A DNA stretch of 64,000 nucleotides. Source: Portunus trituberculatus. Lineage: Eukaryota; Arthropoda; Malacostraca; Decapoda; Portunidae. The translations under genes were made by a program, and so were the position numbers. How positions within the stretch are numbered: the first letter of the stretch is position 1; every line of letters starts with the position of its first letter. Positions 1 to 13,757 of this stretch are shown here, piece by piece. Under the pieces are notes generated by a model. The model had not been told where the DNA came from, did not search any database, and was given only the letters and a program-made list of their open reading frames with translations. The stretch lies in assembly GCF_017591435.1 (NCBI RefSeq), contig NC_059299.1:5990980-6054979 (forward strand), given 5' to 3'.

Positions 1-833
1 CCGTTCGTCAGGTATTCATCAGGCAGTATAGGAGACAGATCAAGTCTTTTTGTCTTTCTTCCTATTTTTCACCCGACTCTTACATAACGCCCTCCCGAGG
101 TTTCCATTTTCTGTTATACAACGTGGCACCCATTTTCTTTATCTTTTGTCTCGCTTTTTTTTTTTTTATATGTTGACACACCACTATATCATTTCATTGT
201 TTTTTTGTCTCACACTTTCCGTGCCCTAAAGTAGCTTCCCTTCCATTCCTCCATTGTTCTTTGTTACTTTGTTGTTTTTTTTTTTTTTTTCTTCCCAAGT
301 TCCGTCTCATTCAGTCCCTCAGGAGCCATTTCCACTCTTGTTGTCTCCGGTATTCACTTTACAACCTCGTTTCGCTGTTTTTTTTTTTTTTATTCTATTG
401 TTCATTCCTTCCTTCATTCGTTTTCCTTCACTCAATACGTTTCTTTTACTTCGCTTTACTCAATTTTCTTTTATTTCTCTTTCGTTTATTTATTTTTTCT
501 TGATTTTCTCTTAATTTCTCAGTCGTCCCTGTTTCATTCAGTTTCCTTGCTCCACTTTTTTTTTTCCTATTTCTTTTAATTCATTTTTATTTTTATTTAA
601 TTTCTGTTTATCATTCCTTTCTTCACTGGTCTTTTTGTTTCCTTTGCTTTAATTTCCGTTCTTGAGTTTCCTTGCTTCTCTCTCTTCATTCACTTTCCTT
701 GCACCAGTCTTTTATTATTTTTCTAACTCCTTTTCTTCCTTCAGTCCTACCTACTAAGTCCCTCGCTTTAATTTATCGTCCGTTCCGTAGCACTATCTTT
801 CTCCCACAGACTCACTATCCACAACACTCAGTA
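1..833. other. Pyrimidine-rich non-coding DNA
   Basis: The plus strand is dominated by T and C with several runs of ten or more T. The open frames are Phe/Leu/Ser-rich and follow the base composition. No splice-flanked or codon-biased exon is seen. It is the start of a pyrimidine-rich domain that runs to about 7.1 kb. Confidence 0.7.
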
Positions 834-948
834 GACCCACAAGACACCCACAGCACCACAAGACACCCACAGCACCACAAGACACCCACAGCACCACAAC
901 ACACCACAGCACCACAACACACCCACAGCACCACAACACATCCACAGC
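834..948. repeat. Minisatellite, about 19-bp unit
   Basis: About six copies of a unit reading roughly ACACCCACAGCACCACAAG are arranged head to tail. The first three are almost identical and the later ones lose or change one to three bases. Confidence 0.9.
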
Positions 949-1879
949 TGGTCTCTCTAAGCTCACTTTTTCACTACTTTTGTCACTGTGTTCTTTTAAT
1001 TAAGTAAGTATTCTTGTGTTCTACCTCGTCAAGTCCTTCCTTCAGTCGCTCTCAGATTAACTCCAGCTGTCTGTACCCGAGTCCTTCTCAGAATCTCACT
1101 CTCCCACTTATCTCTCCTGCTTCCATCTCTTCACTGGCTTCAACACTGTCTTTTTAACCAGGTCCAGTCTCTTCCAGTTTCTCGTAAATTTGGTGTCTGT
1201 TTTCACTTCAGTCTCTCTTGCTACGTTTCTATTTTTTTTTTCTAATTGTGTTACGGTTTTTTTTTCATTCCTTTGTGTTGGTTTTCTATTCATCTTTTTT
1301 ATTCAAGTTCTTACGTATCTGAGTCTTATCATGATTCTATTTTTTTCACCAGTTTCAACACCATGTCATTAAAATCTCGCTAGTCTCCCCAGTTCCTTCT
1401 AAATCTCTTTTGTCTATCTACATACTTATATATCTATCTGTCTATCTATCTATCTATTTATCTATATTTTATGTCTATCTATCTGTCTGTCTGTCTTTCT
1501 ACGTATATATCTTTTCCGTCTGTCTTTCCTCCTGTCTGCTTTCCGTTTGTCATTCTCCTTCTCTCTTTACTCCTCTTCTATCTTCCTGTCTTTCCTTCTC
1601 TCTCCTTCCCCTCTGTCTTCCCGCCTCCTCTCCGCTAGTTATCTCTAGGACACACTCGTCTTCGCCGCCTCCTCTCCCCATCAGTCATCACTCTTTAATC
1701 CCCCATCAGAGTTAATCAGTCACTGGACCTGAACTGTTTAATCAAGCACTTGACTAACTCTGGACGCTAATGTTGCCGCTCAGAGGAAATAAATCGTGGA
1801 GAAAGCGAAAGGAAATGTTGGAAATGTTTAAAAATACTGTTCCTTTCCTTTAAGATTTGAGTTTTCTTGGTTTCTCATT
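949..1879. other. Non-coding, with a (CTAT/CTGT)n patch
   Basis: The sequence is pyrimidine-rich. A degenerate tetranucleotide tract of CTAT and CTGT units lies at about 1421-1500. I see no gene. Confidence 0.6.
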
Positions 1880-2082
1880 TTAATTCCTTCAGCACCATTA
1901 CGCGTTTTCATATTCATTATACTTACGATTTGATGATTTTAAACAGCTTCAGAAAGTATGTGGGGGTTAAAATAGTGAAATCTCTGGCCATAAATCTTCT
2001 GACCTGATAGACCCTTCTTAATGTCAAAAAAATCGTCTAATTATACCCAAAACTCAAGCTAGAAATGCGTTAAGTTGAAGAA
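1880..2082 (+). mobile_element. piggyBac-like MITE, copy 1 (diverged)
   Basis: This is one of six related copies in the window. It starts at a TTAA, continues with a diverged left terminal repeat (CCTTCAGCACCATTACGCG), and contains the family core (TTCAGAAA..TATGTGGGGG, GTGAA..CTCTGGCCAT, TAGACCCTTCTTAATG). The right end has decayed and lacks the second TTAA. The element carries no coding capacity. Confidence 0.75.
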
Positions 2083-2977
2083 ATAGTGAAGGTAATATGT
2101 GTGTAGTTTTTCTTTGATGTCTCTTTCTTTTTTTTTTTGTCGTTTTTTCTCTATTTTCTCTTCTTTCATGTCTCCCTCCCTCCATTTTTCTTCTTGGCTC
2201 CCTCCGTCTCTCTCTCTCTCTCTCCATATTCCTTCAGTGTTCCTCTCTCCTCTCCTTTCTCTTCCTTACTTTTTTTCCTTTCTCTCTCTCCTCCATTCTT
2301 GTCTTCCTTCCTCCTTGTGTCTTCCATTCGTTCTCAGTAACCCTTCCTCTTCTTATTCCTCCCCTCTTCTCTTCCTTCCTCACTTTCCGTTCCCTTCTCT
2401 CCTCTTCTGTTCTTTCCTCCCATTGTCTTTCTCATATTGTCCTTTTTTTCACTCCCATTATATCCTCCTCCTCCTCCTCCTCCTCCTCCTCCTCCTCCTC
2501 CTCCTCCTCCTCCCTCAGGTTATTGTCGTTCGATACCTTTATTGTGGTGTCAGGTAAGTCTTTATTACCTGCCAGGTGTGGTTCATCTTGCTCGCCTCTC
2601 CTTCGTCTTCTTCCTTCTCCTTCTTTCATCTCCTCCATTTTTCTTTCCGTCGCTCACTTCGTAAACTTTAATGCTATTCTTTTTTCGTTTTTATTACTGC
2701 ATCTTATATTATTCTTCCTTTCGCTATTTTTTTTTTCTTTTTGTATATTTTTTAGCATTTTTTTGTGTTTTTTTGATATTTTTTTGGTGAATCTTCCTTT
2801 TCTTTTAGTTTATTTTATATTCTCTTCAAGATTTTATGTATCTATCATCTTTTTCATTGAGTTTTCATCTTTTTATCTTCATTTTTTTATATTTTCTCAA
2901 GCATTGTCCATCTCTTCCTTTCTTTATCACATTCTTTTATATTCCTTTTATATATTCTTCTATCTATCTTTTATATA
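2083..2977. other. Pyrimidine-rich DNA with (CCT)n
   Basis: A T/C-rich stretch carries a clean (CCT)n tract at 2463-2513. Open frames across it are low-complexity Ser/Phe/Pro. A short less biased patch lies at 2514-2600 but is too small to support an exon. Confidence 0.6.
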
Positions 2978-3242
2978 CCAATCGCATTTTCCTTCTTCAT
3001 ATTCTCATCTTTACATTTTCTCCATTCTTTTTAATAATGCGGTTTATTTCTTTTTCTCTTTCTCCTCTCTTCGTGTTCAAGTCTCCTTCCTTAACGTTTC
3101 CTTATCTCCACCAATCGCATTTCCATTCTTCATATTCTCATCTTTACATTTTCTTCATCTTTTTTTTATAATCCTGTCTCTTTCTTTTCCTTTTTACTTT
3201 CTCCTCTCTTCGTGTTCAAGTCTCCTTCCTTACATTTCTTTT
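2978..3242. repeat. Tandem duplication, about 135-bp unit
   Basis: Two head-to-tail copies begin with ACCAATCGCATTT and each ends with CTCTTCGTGTTCAAGTCTCC followed by TTCCTTA. Between them they share TTCATATTCTCATCTTTACA. They differ by scattered substitutions and T-run length. Confidence 0.85.
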
Positions 3243-3405
3243 CCTCTCTTTTCTCCTTCTCCCTTCAGGTACTTCTCCAGTATTTCCTCCTCTTTGTTAC
3301 ATTTTTATCTCCCCCAAAACAGGCCATTTCTTCCATCCCTTCGATTAAAGTTTCCTCCTTCCCTGTTATCTTTACGTCTTTCTCCCTCACTTCTTCACTT
3401 GCCGC

Positions 3406-3406
<1 letters not shown>

Positions 3407-3504
<98 letters not shown>

Positions 3505-3581
3505 ATGAAGAGGGAAGAAAGGAAAGGAAAAAATGTAGGTAATGATAGCAAGAAAAGCAATGAACAAAAATGAAAGAGTGC

Positions 3582-3657
<76 letters not shown>

Positions 3658-3754
3658 AGAATGTGAGGCTCTAAGTTACAATGGCAAGTGCAGAACGCGG
3701 CAGGATAGATCGCCCAGCTCTCTCATCCGTTGTTATGGGCCTTTAGCGGCGCTG

Positions 3755-3810
<56 letters not shown>
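3407..3810. repeat. Three (AG)n microsatellites split by unique islands
   Basis: (AG)n tracts lie at 3407-3502, 3584-3655 and 3757-3802. They are separated by about 80 bp of A-rich sequence and about 100 bp of mixed sequence. The second island contains a GC-richer patch (GGGCCTTTAGCGGCGCTGCC, near 3737-3756). Confidence 0.95.
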
Positions 3811-3811
<1 letters not shown>

Positions 3812-3887
3812 ATTGGCTGTCCATCTATTTCTTGTTTTTGTTTCTCTCTTTTCAGGGATTTACGTTTACAGAGATGTTGGTAAAGTG

Positions 3888-4077
<190 letters not shown>

Positions 4078-4158
4078 TCTCTCTCTCCTCTCTATCTTTC
4101 TTTCTTAATATTCTCCCTGTCTCACTTTCCTTCCTACATTCTTTCTCTCTTCCTACTT

Positions 4159-4235
4159 CTCCTCCTCCTCCTCCTCCTCCTCCTCCTCCTCCTCCTCCTC
4201 CTCCTCCTCCTCCTCCTCCTCCTCCTCCTCCTCCT
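4159..4235. repeat. (CCT)n microsatellite
   Basis: About 25 uninterrupted CCT triplets. The poly-Pro frame across it is an artefact. Confidence 0.97.
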
Positions 4236-5290
4236 TTCCTTCATTTCTCCTTTCCTCTCCATATACTTCTGCTAAGCTTCCATCCTGAATTTTCTTCCTA
4301 CCTTCCTTCCTGTCTTCTTTTACCTACTTCTCTCCATGCCTCATTTCTTCTCTCCTATCTCCTCTTTTCATTCTTTTAATTTTTCACTTTTTTTACTTTT
4401 TTCCCTTAGTTTTTTTCTTTCCTTTGCATTTTTCTTGAGTACTTTATTTTTATTTCCTCTTGTGTCTTCCTTCATCTCGGTTTTCTTCGTTATGTTTCCT
4501 CCGTTTTATCCTTCCTTCTCTCCTTTTGTCTTTTCATCAATTCTCTCATCTCTTCCTTCCTCTCATCTTCCCTCTCTTCCTTGCTAATCCCACATCTTCC
4601 TTCCGTCCTTCCTTCCATCCTTCCTTCCTTCCTTCCTTCCTTCCTCCTTTCATCCCTCTTTCAGTTTTCCTCTTATCTCTTCTCTCTCCTCTTCATCTTT
4701 GTTCTCTCTCTACTTTTTTCTCATATCTTTCCCCTCTCCATCTTTAGTTTATTTACTTCTTTCCTTCCTTCCTTCTTTCCTCCCTTCCTTTCTCAAGTTC
4801 TTGGTTGTTCTTTCTTCTTCCCATTCTTCTCTCTCCTTTAGTCTCCCTTCCTTCATATTATTCCCTCCGCTTTGATCCCTTCTCTTACCTTTCTCCGCTC
4901 CTCTCTTTCGTCTTCTCATCTCTTCTTCCTTACCCTTTCATCCACCCTTTCCTTCGCTCTTCCTTTCATTTGCTTTGCCTTCACCAACTAATTTTTTATC
5001 CTTTCCTTCCTTTTGCTCGTCGTTTTTTGCTTGTCTTTGAAATTCTCCTATTCTTGTGTATTCGCGTCTTTCAATTCTCTTCTCCTCATCTCTCCTCTTA
5101 TTCATTCTTTTATTTGCCTTCGATTATCTGTTTTTCATCACATTTTTCCTTTCCAACATCCCTTCCTGCTTTTCTTTATCTCCTTACCTTCGCTTCTTAT
5201 CCTCTTATTTGTTCATCCTATAATTTCCCTAGTCTATTTTTCTTATAGCCTTCGTTCCTTCCATCCCAAATCGCCAACGGCAACAAAAGA
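4236..5290. other. Pyrimidine-rich non-coding DNA
   Basis: The sequence is almost entirely T/C, with a (CCTT)n patch at about 4590-4645. No gene is supported and long Phe/Ser/Leu frames reflect composition. Confidence 0.65.
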
Positions 5291-5332
5291 TTAAAAAAGG
5301 CCCACTTGAAATGCCAGTTCCCTTAAAGATTG
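5291..5332 (-). repeat. Interspersed repeat family B, 5'/3'-truncated copy
   Basis: The reverse complement reads GGGAACTGGCATTTCAAGTG then GGCCTTTTTT. This matches the core of the copies at 16.8, 34.9 and 51.1 kb (GGGAGCTGGCA..AGT..GACCTTTTTTT). Only about 40 bp remains. Confidence 0.6.
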
Positions 5333-5579
5333 ATACAGAATTAGGTAAAAGTCAAGAACAAATGTCTCGTCGATCTGCATTCACCTCTTATCCTCCTGTG
5401 TTCGCTCCTGTCTTTCCTGTCTTACGCTCTCATCTGCTCTGTCCCGCTGCTCTCCGCTCTCTTTGCCCATCAGTCACGAAAGTTGAGTCGCCTTCAGAAT
5501 CACACGGGTGCCCTCTCGTGTCCCTCAGTGGCTCTCCGCTTGTAATTGTGTTAGGGAGTTGCTCTTGGTCCTAGGAAGA

Positions 5580-6470
5580 GTGAGAGAGACACTGTGTGTG
5601 TTCATCTCCTGGACGTGAGGCACCGCGGCCGTGAACAAGAGAGACGCGTCCTGGAAGTTTGATTGGGTTAGAAAGAGAATGTTCCAGTGAATCTCTCTGA
5701 GGTGGTAGTGCAGCATCTAGTCTCCTTCTGTGTGTGGCGGCACAGGACATCCAGAGAGAGCTGCGTATTCAAGGTGGGGCCGCACCTGTGCCTTGTACAG
5801 CAGCAGTCTCCCCTTCCTGTCGAGGAAACTGGCGATCCTTCTGAGAGCGGAGATCCTGTGAGAGGCTTTCTTGGCAATGGTTTTGACATGCCTGTCAAAC
5901 CTCAGCCCTCGATCCACCTCCACTCCAAGTATCTTGACGTCATCTTGGAGTGGGAGAGCAGCAGCGCCAAAGACAACTTTCCTGCCATTGCTGCCGTGGC
6001 GGCTGGGGACCGAGAGACAACCATTGCTTGTGTCTTCTCCGGCGCGAATGTCACTTGCCAGCGAGCACCCCACTCCTTTATCACTCGTAGCTGCTGATTG
6101 ATGGCCTCAGCAGCCCGCCCACTGTCCTGGCGTGGATAGGTATAGGAGAGGGTGCAGTCATCAGCATAGGCCATGACTCCTGGCAGTAGCTGGAGAAGAT
6201 CATCCACGTAGATATTCCACAGGAGTGGGCCAAGAATTGAACCCTGTGGCACTGATGCCTCCACAGGCAGGGACTCAGATGTTTGCCCGTTGACAACCAC
6301 CTTGAGGCTTCTGTCCTGCAGGTAATTTCCCAAGAGTCGTAGCAAGCCACCCTGGATGCCTTTCACTGACAACAGGGATATGGGTCTGTAGTTTTTGGGT
6401 CCGTCCTGGAGCTTTTTGTGTGCAGGAACTACTCGAGCCTCCTTCCACAACGTTTTCCCGTACACAAGGT
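5580..6470 (-). pseudogene. Non-LTR retrotransposon reverse transcriptase fragment
   Basis: The minus strand encodes a broken reverse transcriptase of the same broad kind as the element at 40.8-45.0 kb. Visible motifs are ARVVPAHKK, NYRPISLLSV, SVPQGSILGPLLW, the catalytic YADD (codons at 6157-6168), APEKTQ, and in another frame DDVKILGVEVD with LYKAQVRPHLEYA. The frame shifts near 6000 and again near 5740. Compared with the better copy, about 82 residues are missing between LLSV and GIQGG (junction near 6363). That removes the palm segment carrying the first catalytic aspartate, so this copy cannot be active. Endonuclease and gag regions are absent. Its upstream end lies about 35 bp from a (GA)n tract. 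Sequence divergence indicates a related but distinct lineage. Confidence 0.9.
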
Positions 6471-6501
6471 GATTTTGGGTAGTTCGTTGATGTTGGTCTT
6501 T

Positions 6502-6504
<3 letters not shown>

Positions 6505-6584
<80 letters not shown>
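6505..6584. repeat. (TC)n microsatellite next to RT fragment
   Basis: A perfect dinucleotide tract. On the minus strand it is (GA)n immediately upstream of the retrotransposon fragment, as in the 45-kb element. Confidence 0.97.
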
Positions 6585-6588
<4 letters not shown>

Positions 6589-6933
6589 CTATTCTTTTTC
6601 TCACTTTTTCAAACTGTTTTCACGATCTCTGGTTCTATTTTAGTTTATTCCCATTGCTTTCATCCTCTCACTCTTCCCTCGCTTTTTACTCTTCTTTTTT
6701 CCTTCTCTTCTATTTCTGTTCTCGTTTTTATTGCGTCTTTTTTACTTTTCCTCTGAGTTTTCTTATCATATCTTTTCTTGGTATATTTTCCGCTTTATTT
6801 TTCTTGTTCTTTCTTCATTTTTCTTTTTATTTCTTTCATTTCTATTCTAGTTTGTGTATTCGTGCCTTTCCTTCTCTCACAATTTTCTCTTCATCATCTC
6901 CCTTTTAAGTTTTCCTTCTCTCCCGTCACTTCA

Positions 6934-6982
<49 letters not shown>

Positions 6983-7429
6983 CTCCTTTGCCTACACATC
7001 TATCCATCCCATCCTCTCACTTTCCTCATCTCCGCTCCTCTTCATTTCCTCTCTCCTTAACTTTCCTTCCTGTTTTCCTCACGTCCTCCCTTATTCCCTC
7101 CCTCACATACCCCTCGTCTTTGTTCCTCATCTCCGCGTAACTCCATTTTCCTCTCCATTTAATCCCTGTCACTTGCCTGTATCTTGAAACTGTGAGTGGG
7201 AGAGCAACGTAGGAGCGGAGGGAGCAGCGGAGGTGACTCAAGTTAGAACAAATAATGCACGCGTAGAACAGACTGCGGGAGTAAACAATACCAGGCTGGC
7301 AAGTGTTCTGGGAGTGAGTGTCGCCCGGATGGGTATGGATGGCTGCTGGAGGTGAATGGCGCGCGTGGGTGGGGTGGGAAGGGAGATGGATAAGTCAGGA
7401 TAAGTGGAGATTTGGGAATTGCTCGCGGG
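6585..7429. other. T-rich DNA, (TC)n, then unique sequence
   Basis: The sequence is T/C-rich to about 7140 with a (TC)n tract at 6937-6978. It then changes abruptly at about 7160 to mixed, G-richer unique sequence. No gene is recognised. Confidence 0.6.
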
Positions 7430-7820
7430 ATGGACTATAAATATTCTCATTCCAGAAGTTCCTGAATGGTTTAAGTAAGGCTTTTTTTCTTCTTGATAGG
7501 GAACAAGTGTGTTTTAAGTTCGCTTGTAAGTTTGAAATACTTGATGAGAGACCGGGTAATTAAGAGCGTCAGATGTACTATGAATATTCACAATCCGGAA
7601 ACTCTTGAGTGTCTTTTTCTTATAGGTACAAATCATTGCACCTGAAAGTTCGAGATTCCTGGTTAGAAAGAGTGCTTAATAAAGAATGGATAAACTGTAA
7701 GTGTACCCATTCCAGGACTGCATGAATGATTTAAATTGCCCTTTTTTAATATTGAAGAAACATTTAACCAGTGCTCCCAGAAATTTGAAACAGGTGAGAG
7801 GGAGACAGATTGATTAAGAC
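7430..7820. repeat. Decayed tandem repeat, about 125-130-bp unit, three copies
   Basis: Each unit opens with a variant of ACTATAAATATTCTCATTCC (7434), ACTATGAATATTCACAATCC (near 7578) or ACTGTAAGTGTACCCATTCC (near 7695). It continues with GA..TTCTTGA/CTGCATGA, a T-run, and a TTTGAAA or AAAGTT segment. Identity is modest. Confidence 0.55.
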
Positions 7821-8981
7821 TGACAGGTGTGAGTGCGTGATCTGTCAGTTCTCTTACCTCAGATGGACCGAAACGTGAAGGACAATGGATATAAAATAAA
7901 ATACCATGATTTTTTAATTGTTTTTAAGGTTAACGTCGCCTGGCTGGGTGAGTGGCAGGTTATAGCGTTAGGGGGAGAGTTCAGTTACGTTTTGACAGGT
8001 GTATCAGCAAAGAGGGAAAGATTATACGAGTGTGACGCAGAAATACACGGCGGAGGAATGACGGGAGAAGTGGCGAGAGTATGGAAGTGACAGAAAGGGA
8101 AAGTGGTTGGTTGGGATGTGAGTTATTCTTGGTAGGAATATAAGGTGACCTATATATGTATGTGTGCTTTTGTAGTAGTAGTAGTAGTAGTAATAATAGT
8201 AGTAGTAGTAGCAGTAGCAGTAGTAGGTCTTGTTTCAGCCTTCATAGTTAATTTAATAAGGCTTGATACTTTAATGTTTCAAATTATTTTAGAAGTTGGT
8301 TAATAAATACCTTCCTGATAACATTAAGAACGGTTTAGAGATACTGTACTCTCAATATGGCAACGAGGAAGTAGAGTAGTAGAAAAACCACGACTACCAC
8401 CATTAACCCCACTACCACCACCACCACCACATCCTGATTCCCCCTTGACGCACACTAATAAAACAACTGCAGAAAAAATGACTAAGGTACCTCGCTACTA
8501 AAAGACCGCCTAGCCTCTCTTCGCATCCCGCACCACCACCAATAGTATAATTTCCCTTGGAGGTGCAGTGAGGCTGACGTATATTTCCTGGGCCTACAAT
8601 TTTCCTGACGGGACAATTTTCTTCAGGTACATATTTCCCGAGAAGGAGGAGGAGGAGGAGGAGGAGGAGGTCAGAGAAAGGGTAGAAGATCAAGGTTCCA
8701 AGCGCCTAAATTTTGATAGTAAGTCGATAGGAACATTATTTAATTTGACCATCACAGTGTATCTTCCCTGTCCATCCCTGCCCATCCCCTTGCCCTCCCC
8801 CCAACGGCCACTCTTCTCCCTACTATCCTTCCCCTTCCCTCCCCCCTCCGGCGCTGCTAATGACAAGGCAGGAGTGGTGCATAATGAAGGGACATTGATA
8901 ACGGGTCGGGGGAGAAGGGAGGGCGCTGTGGCAGTAATTTTGCACCATTTCCATCTGAGCTTGGGTATAAAAAGGTGTCCT

Positions 8982-8982
<1 letters not shown>
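7821..8982. other. Mostly unique DNA with (AGT)n and (GGA)n
   Basis: A frame of about 85 codons at 7833-8090 has no recognisable domain and no clear splice signals. An (AGT)n tract with TAA and GCA interruptions lies at 8172-8227, (CCA)n at 8410-8430 and (GGA)n at 8645-8670. Confidence 0.55.

Positions 8983-9032
<50 letters not shown>
8983..9032. repeat. (GT)n microsatellite
   Basis: A perfect dinucleotide tract of about 25 units. Confidence 0.97.
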
Positions 9033-9033
<1 letters not shown>

Positions 9034-9119
9034 ACTACGTCTCCCTCCCTCGTCTTCACTACAGTCGTCTCATCATCCATTTTCTTTTTCTTTTTTTATT
9101 AAGGAAGTGTCTGTTTTAA

Positions 9120-9463
9120 TGGCAAAAGCTAGTTGATGGGAAAAGAAAAAGAAGGAGCATCAAGATCAGGGAGAGAAGAAAGGAAGATGGGAGAGGAGAG
9201 GAATGGAAATGAGAGGGAGAGAGAAGCTGAATAGTGGTGGGAGAAAAGAAGGAGGAGGAGGAGGAGGAGGAAGAGGAGAAAGAGCAAGTAGAAAAGAATC
9301 CAGAACGACGGGAAAGAAATTGAACGAATGAGACAAGGTTGCGGGAGAGAAATAGACATTGGGAGAGAAGGAAGAGAAAGAGATGTCTTGTGAGAGGAAA
9401 GGTAGAGGGAGTGAGAGGAGGAACTGAAGGTCAATATTTACACCAGGAGCCCTCGAGTCTTAG

Positions 9464-9466
<3 letters not shown>
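9120..9466. other. Purine-rich non-coding DNA
   Basis: The plus strand is G/A-rich, the reverse of the first 7 kb, with (GGA)n at 9250-9271. No gene is seen. Confidence 0.6.

Positions 9467-9520
<54 letters not shown>
9467..9520. repeat. (GA)n microsatellite
   Basis: A perfect dinucleotide tract. Confidence 0.97.
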
Positions 9521-9523
<3 letters not shown>

Positions 9524-10118
9524 GTCACGAGGCGAGAAAACATTAAAGGTAAAAGTCAAACCGTGAATTAAATAAGATGCAAAAATAATCACCAAATTCA
9601 CTCCTTTATTTTCTGTTGTTCTTCTTAATTTTTCCTTTATACCTCTTTTCTTCCTTTTCTTCCATCTTCGTCTCCTCTTTCCACACCCTACTTTCTTTAA
9701 TTTCTCTTTATGCTTATTCAACTTCTACATAACCTTACATATTCACTTCACTCCTCAGTATCTCTTCTTCCTCTTCCTCCTTCACCACTTCCTGTTCTCT
9801 ATTTCCCGGCCATCACCAGCCAGCCGAGTCTTGAATCCTGACTTGCCTGTCCTTCGCCCTTACCTGTTTGTTTACCTGTGCTCAGCCTGTGTGTTGGCTC
9901 GGGCGCAGGATGCATTTGATAGAGCATAGTTTGTGACGTGTTGTTTCCCGTCACGTAATTCTTGTAGTCTTGACCAACGCTTGTCTTGCCTCGTTGCTCG
10001 GGTTGATGATCTTTGCGCTTTCTTTGTTTTTTTTTTTTTTCTCTTGTTTATTGTTTTTCCTTTTGGGTTTGTGTGTATTTTTCTTCTTTTTTTATTTTCT
10101 ATTTTTTGTTTATTTTTG
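9521..10118. other. Unique non-coding DNA
   Basis: Mixed sequence that becomes T-rich after 10020. Nothing recognisable is seen. Confidence 0.5.
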
Positions 10119-10185
<67 letters not shown>

Positions 10186-10269
10186 TTTTTGTTTCTTTCT
10201 TTTCCTTGCTCTAAATGTTTCTCGTGTTTTTCTTTTTTTTCTCTTTTTTGTTTTGTTTTTGAGGTTTTT

Positions 10270-10327
<58 letters not shown>
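10119..10327. repeat. Two (GT)n microsatellites
   Basis: Tracts at 10119-10179 and 10272-10327 flank a T-rich spacer of about 90 bp. They could be one ancestral tract split by an insertion or a local duplication. Confidence 0.95.
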
Positions 10328-11352
<1,025 letters not shown>

Positions 11353-11477
11353 TAGGTAGGTATGTAGTGTCGTGAAAGGGTGTTTTGTGTGTGTGTTGTT
11401 GTGTTTTGGTGTGTATAGTGTTGTGTTACTGTTAGTCTTTGTGTGGATAATGTATGATGACGTAACGCGGAGAATCT

Positions 11478-12847
<1,370 letters not shown>

Positions 12848-12957
12848 TCGTCGTCGTCGTCGTCGTCGTTCTCCTCCTCCTCCTCCTCCTCCTCCTCCTC
12901 CTCCTCCTCCTCCTCCTCCTCCTCCTCCTCCTCCTCCTTCTCCTCCTCCTCCTTCTT
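12848..12957. repeat. Compound (TCG)n-(CTC)n microsatellite
   Basis: Seven TCG units at 12848-12869 run directly into about 27 CTC units with minor interruptions. Confidence 0.95.
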
Positions 12958-13042
12958 ATCTTGCTTGTTAAAGGGGAAAATATAAGCCGGGAAAATACTT
13001 TAAATAATCTAACATGTATGCTCTGCGCTATGGGTATGTTGG

Positions 13043-13215
<173 letters not shown>

Positions 13216-13245
13216 AGAAAAAATAAAAGATCATATTTCACATTT

Positions 13246-13252
<7 letters not shown>

Positions 13253-13290
<38 letters not shown>
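13253..13290. repeat. (CT)n microsatellite
   Basis: A short perfect dinucleotide tract. Confidence 0.95.
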
Positions 13291-13294
<4 letters not shown>

Positions 13295-13361
13295 GGTATT
13301 CACGTTTTTGGAAAAGGAATTTCACGCGTCTGGAGTCACATTTAATCCTGGAGACTAATGG

Positions 13362-13440
13362 CAGGGCGGGGCGGGGCGGGACGAGGCGGGTTTGAGGAAG
13401 GGCGGGGCGGGGACAGGGCAGGACGGGTGGAGCAGGTTGT
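13362..13440 (+). other. G-run tract with G-quadruplex potential
   Basis: The plus strand carries GGGCGGGGCGGGGCGGG with single-base loops, followed by further GGGCGGGGCGGGG and GGG runs within 60 bp. The first part fits the canonical four-run quadruplex pattern. It is an isolated GC-rich island in an AT/TC-rich setting. Confidence 0.75.
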
Positions 13441-13531
13441 CTGGGCGAAGTGAAATAAGTCTAATGATGCATCGGAAGTGAAAGCACCGGCCACGCGTCC
13501 TTGTGATCAGCGCCCTCGTCTGCCTCCCTAG

Positions 13532-13533
<2 letters not shown>

Positions 13534-13590
<57 letters not shown>
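13534..13590. repeat. (CT)n microsatellite
   Basis: A perfect dinucleotide tract. Confidence 0.95.
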
Positions 13591-13598
<8 letters not shown>

Positions 13599-13654
13599 TT
13601 TTTTGCTTTCATGTCTTCAGCAAATATAAAGGTTGAATAATCAGTAATGTTATC

Positions 13655-13757
13655 AGTAGTAGTAGTAGTAGTAGTAGTGGTAATAATAGTAGTAGTGGTG
13701 GTAATAGTAGTAGTAGTAATAGTTGTGGTAGTGGTAGTAGTAGCAGTAGTAGTTGTA
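13655..13757. repeat. (AGT)n tract, upstream arm
   Basis: AGT triplets interrupted by GGT and AAT units end directly at the retroelement remnant. The same triplet resumes after it. Confidence 0.9.

Noticed and set aside
834..948. CRISPR-like short regular repeats
   Set aside because: Units of 19 bp are directly adjacent with no unique spacers, and the DNA is eukaryotic.
2523..3542. A 339-residue Phe/Ser/Leu-rich frame resembling a multi-pass membrane protein
   Set aside because: The T/C-rich DNA and a tandem duplication explain it, and it ends in (AG)n.
5687..6101. Plus-strand frames of 76-136 codons
   Set aside because: They are antisense to the RT fragment, which explains the sequence fully.
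7833..8090. Frame of about 85 codons in mixed sequence
   Set aside because: No ATG at its start, no convincing splice sites and no recognisable motif; it overlaps the end of a decayed repeat region.
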